Position numbers and translations under genes: made by a program
Origin: Microbacterium pumilum
GTDB taxonomy: Bacteria > Actinomycetota > Actinomycetes > Actinomycetales > Microbacteriaceae
Length of the DNA: 64,000 nt
Assembly: GCF_039530225.1 (NCBI RefSeq)
Contig: NZ_BAAAOH010000001.1
Span: 3,968,001 to 4,032,000, forward strand
Direction of reading: 5' to 3'
The notes under the pieces: model-generated
What the model saw: the letters and a program-made list of their open reading frames with translations, nothing else
What the model was told of the DNA's origin: nothing
The model's database searches: none
Shown: piece after piece, positions 59,551 through 64,000 of the stretch
Position numbering within the stretch: position 1 is the first letter of the stretch
Layout: each line of letters opens with the position of its first letter

Positions 59551-61154
59551 GCGAGCTGAGCATCGAGCGGATGACCGCTTCCGCCGCGGACTGGCCGGAC
59601 CCCGACCAGGTCCCGTCGATGCTCCGCCATGTGGCGAACGGGCGACTCGACGACGCCCTGCGACAGCATCCGCTTCCGGATGGGGAGTGGTGCGTGCGGC
59701 GCCTCGACCTCGCCGTCGAGCTCGATCCCGACCGGCCGCTCAGCGCACTCGAAACGAGCTGGGCCGATCGAGTCGTCACGGCGTTGCGACGGTCGCTGCT
59801 CGACGGATCGACCGATGTCGTGCATTTCGCACGACCCGAAGCGGTGATCGACGACATGCTGGCGGGCATCGTGTCGCGCGACTGCGGGCACGCATGGGCG
59901 TGGAGGCAGGTAGGACTTCTCCGCCCCGCCGATCCCCAGCCGGATGCCGATCCCCTTGCTCTGCTCCTCGTCACGCTCGAACGCCTGCAGCGCGGAACCG
60001 CTGCAGCACTCGTGCGGCTCGTCGCGCACGCGGGTGTGGCACAAGTGCACCGCATGATCGGCCCTGGGGGATGGCAGCGACTCGCGACTATCGCGACAGC
60101 GGAGTCGGGAGTTGCGTGGGTCCCCTCGGCTCCCGGGCTCGCGGTGGCTCGACACCCCGCCGACGCGGACCCTCGACCGGACCGCGCGATGCCCGGGTCG
60201 GGTTCACTCGAGACGCGTCCCCAGGTCGATGACGCTCGTCCCGAAGTCGATGATGCGCGTCCCCACGTCGACGACGCTCGTCCCTCCAACGACAGCTCGA
60301 TCGCCCAGCTCGCCAGCGCCGTGGTATCCAACGGGGTGCTCTCGACGGCGTTCCGCGACTCCGGACTCCGCGTGGATGGGGTGACGCTCCGCTCCTGGGC
60401 GGTGCTCGCGCTCGCAGAAGCCGATCCCCTTCTCCTTGGACGGTCAGCACGAGATCTTGAGGATCTGGTCCGATTCGTCGCCGACCGTCTGCAGCCGCAA
60501 TCTTCGCCTGGCTTCTCGGGAAGTGCGCGGACGTCGCACGTGAGGCCGGACGGTCGCGCGAAGACGCGCACGACCACCGTCGATGCCGCGCTACCCGACC
60601 CTCCAGGTGGAGATGGCGGAGGCCCATCCGGTGATGCCGGACCGGACGACGAGCAACCGATGCATGACGCACCCGCCACCGCTTGGGGCGGCCTGCTCTT
60701 CCTGCTGAACACGGCGACGGCCGCCGGACTGCCCGAGGCACTCCAGGCACCGCCCTTCCGCGCTCGAACGGCCGGGTGGGTGCTCCACGGCATTGGGCTT
60801 CGGCTCCTACCGATTGAGGCAGACGATCCCGTCCTGCTCGCGCTCGCCGGGGTGTCGGAGGTTCCGGTAGGGGACGCCGATGAATCTGAGCGACGAGCGC
60901 TCGCCGAGTGTGCCGGCCGCTGGGCGGCGCAGACCGCCGACCTCCTGCGAGCATGCGGCGCGCAATTCGGGGAGGACGCAGAACTGGTGCGGCGAATTGC
61001 GCGGCGAGAAGCGATCATCGAACGCGAGTCGGGCTGGATCGAGATGACTCTTCGCTTGAGTGACGTCGACCTCGACGTGCGTCGGGCCGGTCTCGACCTC
61101 GACCCCGGGTGGGTGGCGTGGCTCGGGAACGTCGTGAGGTTCCGCTATGAGTGA
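59547..61154 (+). CDS. eCIS-locus protein of unknown function with 7-residue repeats
   Basis: 535 residues, ATGA overlap with the preceding gene and an 8-base overlap with the ATPase gene. Helical N-part (PDQVPSMLRHVANGRLDDALRQHPLP, LALLLVTLERLQRGTAAALVRLVAHAGVAQVHRMIG), a disordered centre containing three VDDARPx repeats (residues 227-246), and a C-part (WGGLLFLLNTATAAGLPEALQAPPFRARTAGWVLHGIGLRLLPI, ESGWIEMTLRLSDVDLDVRRAGLDLDPGWVAWLGNVVRFRYE). The WIE...L.DVD...R.AGLD.DPGW....G..V.F.YE ending occurs in proteins next to eCIS ATPases. Function unknown. Confidence 0.8.
   Translation: MSELSIERMTASAADWPDPDQVPSMLRHVANGRLDDALRQHPLPDGEWCVRRLDLAVELDPDRPLSALETSWADRVVTALRRSLLDGSTDVVHFARPEAVIDDMLAGIVSRDCGHAWAWRQVGLLRPADPQPDADPLALLLVTLERLQRGTAAALVRLVAHAGVAQVHRMIGPGGWQRLATIATAESGVAWVPSAPGLAVARHPADADPRPDRAMPGSGSLETRPQVDDARPEVDDARPHVDDARPSNDSSIAQLASAVVSNGVLSTAFRDSGLRVDGVTLRSWAVLALAEADPLLLGRSARDLEDLVRFVADRLQPQSSPGFSGSARTSHVRPDGRAKTRTTTVDAALPDPPGGDGGGPSGDAGPDDEQPMHDAPATAWGGLLFLLNTATAAGLPEALQAPPFRARTAGWVLHGIGLRLLPIEADDPVLLALAGVSEVPVGDADESERRALAECAGRWAAQTADLLRACGAQFGEDAELVRRIARREAIIERESGWIEMTLRLSDVDLDVRRAGLDLDPGWVAWLGNVVRFRYE
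60225..60284 (+). repeat. Three 21-bp tandem units coding VDDARPx
   Basis: Units at 60225, 60246 and 60267 (last one 18 bp) encode VDDARPE, VDDARPH, VDDARP. Third-position differences between units show the protein repeat is kept while the DNA drifts. Confidence 0.85.
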
Positions 61155-63129
61155 GCTCGCCTATCTCGTACCGCCTCTCGTCGACGCAGACAGTGCCGAC
61201 CTCACGGCGCGCGCCGGTCGACTGGCGTGGCGGATCGCTGACGTCGTCGAGCAGAACTGCTCTCCGGAGTCCGGAGCGATGGACGCGGTCGCCTTCCTGC
61301 GCCGCTGGGCCGAGACCGCCGACTCCCGGAGTGCGCCCGAGCACCTTGCCGTCGGATCGCCGCTGCAGCGGATCGCGCGGGGATTCGGGCTCGCAGAGGA
61401 GGAGGTCGATCTCCTGGTGCTCGCGGGCGTGCCGGAGGAGCACGAGGGCCTGGCCGCGACCTTTCGCTCGCTGCACCCGACGAGCGAGCCGCGGCCGACC
61501 GTCGGACTCGCCGCACTCCTGCTCGGAGGCAAACCCACCGATCGTGCCCGTCTGCGCGCGATTCTCTCATCCGGCTCGGCGGTGAAACACTCCCTCATCC
61601 GGCTCGAAGGAACAGGGCCGTTCTTCGAGCGGTCGCTCGTTCTCGCCGAAGAACTGTGGCCCGCGCTGCACGGCTGCGACGCATGGCCGGCCGGGCTATC
61701 GCGCGTCGCGAACACGGGCAGCCCCTCGGGGATGGATGCCTGGCTGCTTCTCAGGGATGTCGAGGCGTGCATCAGCGCGGTCCAGCGAAACGCGCGGTGC
61801 CTCATCGCCGTCCCCCACGACGACCCGAACATCGCTCGCGCGCGGTGCGAAGCGATCGCGTCAGCGGCAGGACTCGACGTTGTCGGTGCGGCAATGCTTC
61901 CCGGGGATGCTCGGGGAGCGGCGCTGCTCGTCGTCCACGCCGTCGCCCGCGGGGCCGTACCGATGATCGTCCTCGACCACGTCGAGCACCCCGTAGACGT
62001 GCCACTCGGCGACTACGACGGGCCTGTCCTCGTCGCGACCGCGCCTGGTGCGCTGGCACCGCCCGCCGATCGGGCTCTCCTCCATGTCGATCCGAGCCCC
62101 GCACCACTCGCGGCCGTGCGCGATGCATGGGCAGCGGCCATCCCTGCCCTCGCCGCAGATGCCGGCATGCTCGCGGCGCGGCATCCGCTCGACCCCGCCA
62201 TCACCGCGCAGCTCGCCCGAGACTTCGCGGTCGCAAGGGAAGATTTCGACCTTCGGCGCGTCTCCAAAGCCGTGCGCAGCCGCACCAGTGTGAGCCTGCC
62301 GTCGGGCGCGCGACTCGTCGTCCCCGAGGTGACGTGGGCGCAGCTTGTGCTTCCTCGTGAGGCACTCGATCAGCTCCATGGTGCGGTCGACCGCCTCTCA
62401 ATGCAGTCCACGGTGCTCGACGACTGGCGGATGCGTGAGCACTCGCAAGCGACACGTGGCGTGCGCCTGCTCTTCACAGGACTGCCCGGGACTGGCAAAT
62501 CGCTGGCGGCGGCCGCACTCGCGACGGCAGTGGGGACCGATCTCATGATCGTCGACGTCGCGCGTCTGGTCTCGAAGTGGCTCGGCGAGACCGAGAAGAA
62601 TCTTTCCGCGACGTTCGAGGCGGCCGAACGCACGCGTGCCGTGCTCCTTCTCGATGAAGCGGATGCGCTGTTCGGGACACGCACCGAGATCTCCGATTCG
62701 CACGACCGCTACGCGAATCTCGAGACCGCGTATCTCCTGCAGCGCGTCGAGCAGTTCGAGGGGCTCTTGGTGTTGACGAGCAACCTTCGCCAGAACATCG
62801 ATCCCGCGTTTACGAGGCGGCTGGACTTCGTGATCGAGTTCCCCCTTCCCGACCTGCCCGCTCGGATCGCTCTGTGGGAGCGTCTCCTTCCCCGCGAACT
62901 CGGCTCGGTTCGAGGGGCCGACGTCGATCTGGAGGCCCTCGCCCGCCTGTACCCCGTCCCCGGGGGCTGGGTTCGCAACGCGGCAGTCGGCGCGGCGTTC
63001 GCGGCGGCCTCGAGCGGCGAGCCGATAACACAGCGCCGCCTGGTCGATGCGGTGCGCCGAGAGTATCTGAAGGCCTCTACCCCCTTCCCCGGGGAGCCAC
63101 AAAGGAGACGAGATGACCACGATCGATGA
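61147..63129 (+). CDS. AAA+ ATPase of the injection system (Pvc15/Afp15-like)
   Basis: 660 residues. The N-terminal ~400 residues hold helical and ATPase-like remnants; the AAA domain shows Walker A GLPGTGKS at ~445-452, Walker B VLLLDEADALFGTR near 500, sensor LLVLTSNLRQNIDPAF and arginine finger FTRRLDFVIEFPLPD, with a lid to the C-terminus. It belongs to the eCIS AAA type, a hallmark of extracellular systems and needed for particle assembly (Afp15/Pvc15). Overlaps both neighbours, so coupled. Confidence 0.95.
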   Translation: MSELAYLVPPLVDADSADLTARAGRLAWRIADVVEQNCSPESGAMDAVAFLRRWAETADSRSAPEHLAVGSPLQRIARGFGLAEEEVDLLVLAGVPEEHEGLAATFRSLHPTSEPRPTVGLAALLLGGKPTDRARLRAILSSGSAVKHSLIRLEGTGPFFERSLVLAEELWPALHGCDAWPAGLSRVANTGSPSGMDAWLLLRDVEACISAVQRNARCLIAVPHDDPNIARARCEAIASAAGLDVVGAAMLPGDARGAALLVVHAVARGAVPMIVLDHVEHPVDVPLGDYDGPVLVATAPGALAPPADRALLHVDPSPAPLAAVRDAWAAAIPALAADAGMLAARHPLDPAITAQLARDFAVAREDFDLRRVSKAVRSRTSVSLPSGARLVVPEVTWAQLVLPREALDQLHGAVDRLSMQSTVLDDWRMREHSQATRGVRLLFTGLPGTGKSLAAAALATAVGTDLMIVDVARLVSKWLGETEKNLSATFEAAERTRAVLLLDEADALFGTRTEISDSHDRYANLETAYLLQRVEQFEGLLVLTSNLRQNIDPAFTRRLDFVIEFPLPDLPARIALWERLLPRELGSVRGADVDLEALARLYPVPGGWVRNAAVGAAFAAASSGEPITQRRLVDAVRREYLKASTPFPGEPQRRRDDHDR

Positions 63130-64000
63130 GTGGACGAGTTCTGCCCGCGCCCACGATGTCTCCGACGCATCCGCGCAGCTGTCACTCTGGCCATGGAACT
63201 CGCTCAGGCCCGCGAGAGGGATGCTGCTCGACAGCGACGATTTCGAGGTGCTCCTGGGCAATCCGCGGGCGAAGCACATGCTTCACAACGCCTGGCTGCA
63301 CGGAAGTGGCGTTGTGTGGGGGATGTCCGTCGAACAGAGCGGCGAGTGGGACCTCAGAGTCTCGCCTGGCGTCGGAATCGACGGGCTCGGACGGGAACTC
63401 CACATCGACGCACCGCACTGCTACTCGGTGAAGGAAGAACTCGAGAAGGGCCATGACCCCACGTGCAAAGTGCGCGACGTCGAGTTGTGCCTCATCCTGA
63501 GCTTCGATGCGTGCCTCGATCGGCCCGTGCCCGCACTGGCCGACCCGTGCGACGTCACGCGTGAGAGCCAGGAGTACTCGAGGATCAACGAGCGGGCGCG
63601 CCTTCGCCTCGTTCGCGGACACCCAAGAGTCCCTCGCACCTACCATCGCGTGCGGGTGCTTCTCGGCCTCGATGAGGTCCGCGAGGACGACGATCCCGGG
63701 CGAGAGGCAGTCGCCGCGCGCAACGAAGTGCTGGCCGCGCCGGCGCATGATCGCGCCCCGGAACTGCTCCGGTGGTTCCGGTGCCTCGCCGCGCGCGATG
63801 CTGCGCAACTGACCCCGACGGGCGACGTATGCGACCCGGATCTCTTCCCCGTCCTCGACGGCGACGCGGGCATCGTGCTGGCATGCGTGCGCATCAAGGT
63901 GAAGGACGAGTCGGGATGCCCGGTGATCGACGGCGAGATGTGCATCGATGACTGCTGTCGCCGCACGGTGATGCCCACGACCGTGATCCAGGACCTGGTG
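63113..64000 (+). CDS. Conserved-looking eCIS-locus protein, 3' end outside window
   Basis: An open frame of 296 codons runs to the last base. ATG 63113 follows a strong AAAGGAG and overlaps the ATPase gene by 17 bases. The N-terminus reads LRPARGMLLDSDDFEVLLGNPRAKHMLHNAWLHGSGVVWGMSVEQSGEWDLRVSPGVGIDGLGRELHIDAPHCYSV, a beta-domain of the SPG.GID..GREL kind seen in baseplate or fibre-associated proteins, followed by VRDVELCLILSFDACLDRPVPALADPCD. Many Cys pairs (CDDCC-like near the end). Possibly a fibre/adaptor component; family not recognised. Confidence 0.75.
   Translation, partial: MTTIDEWTSSARAHDVSDASAQLSLWPWNSLRPARGMLLDSDDFEVLLGNPRAKHMLHNAWLHGSGVVWGMSVEQSGEWDLRVSPGVGIDGLGRELHIDAPHCYSVKEELEKGHDPTCKVRDVELCLILSFDACLDRPVPALADPCDVTRESQEYSRINERARLRLVRGHPRVPRTYHRVRVLLGLDEVREDDDPGREAVAARNEVLAAPAHDRAPELLRWFRCLAARDAAQLTPTGDVCDPDLFPVLDGDAGIVLACVRIKVKDESGCPVIDGEMCIDDCCRRTVMPTTVIQDLV

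Noticed and set aside
57514..61018. Minus-strand frames of 610 and 501 codons opposite the Pvc12-like and 535-aa genes
   Set aside because: Composition shadows; plus-strand proteins have family motifs and coupled starts.
40393..64000. Prophage or type VI secretion interpretation of the tail genes
   Set aside because: No capsid, portal, terminase or integrase genes; no TssJLM membrane complex or ClpV. Sheath/tube pairs plus a Pvc15-type ATPase and DUF4157 point to eCIS.
1..64000. CRISPR arrays, insertion sequences, attachment sites, rRNA
   Set aside because: No regularly spaced repeats, transposase motifs, flanking inverted repeats or rRNA segments were seen on either strand.

Overview
The DNA is high-GC, with GTG/ATG starts, four-base ATGA/GTGA gene overlaps and several start codons six bases after a TANNNT-like hexamer (leaderless-type promoters). 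With its gene content this suggests an actinomycete, plausibly Microbacteriaceae (inference; no rRNA or marker gene is present). No rRNA, tRNA, CRISPR, IS element or prophage head/packaging gene was seen. No gene-free stretch exceeds about 250 bases.

Layout. (1) 1-2811: the end of a PEP/pyruvate-binding (PPDK N-domain) protein and a GIN-domain lipoprotein. (2) 2849-17126, minus strand: three translationally coupled giant genes (2503, 1197 and 1059 aa) for beta-rich proteins without signal peptides: one with an OmpA-like segment and a DUF6603-like core, one with fibronectin-like repeats, one ending in a phospholipase-D-like domain that has lost its HxK pair. I know of no described system with this set. 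(3) 17219-21596: AI-2E family permease, CsbD stress protein, and an overlapping methyltransferase/FAD-reductase pair of the 10-methyl fatty acid type. (4) 21686-27089: surface-glycan genes (GT-A, GT1-like, HEAT-GT4 fusion, pyruvyltransferase). (5) 27119-40258: housekeeping and accessory genes, including a cystathionine beta-synthase/gamma-synthase operon preceded by a Cys-rich leader peptide, two BTAD (SARP-like) regulators and an orphan Pycsar-type membrane protein.

(6) 40393 to the right edge: an extracellular contractile injection system (eCIS, phage-tail-like). In order: SARP regulator, Cys/His-rich coiled-coil protein (minus strand), DUF4255/Pvc16-like cap protein, carboxypeptidase-regulatory-like protein, sheath 1, tube 1, sheath 2, tube 2, Pvc7-like hub protein, small Pvc6-like protein, gpD/Pvc8, gp5/VgrG-type spike, a protein with membrane helices, a reversed DUF4157-L,D-transpeptidase-like gene (probable cargo), gp25/Pvc9, gpJ/Pvc11, Pvc12-like protein with an N-terminal propeller, an unknown protein, the Pvc15 AAA+ ATPase, and a conserved-looking protein cut by the window end. 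PAAR tip, tail fibre and length-control genes are not seen and may lie to the right.

The eCIS genes appear to share a switch. Heptamer direct repeats with 11-bp spacing (consensus GYRACGC-N4-GTGACGC) sit at the promoters of the SARP gene, of the DUF4255-first operon and of the gp25-first operon. This is the geometry of SARP operators, so the regulator probably controls itself and both structural operons.
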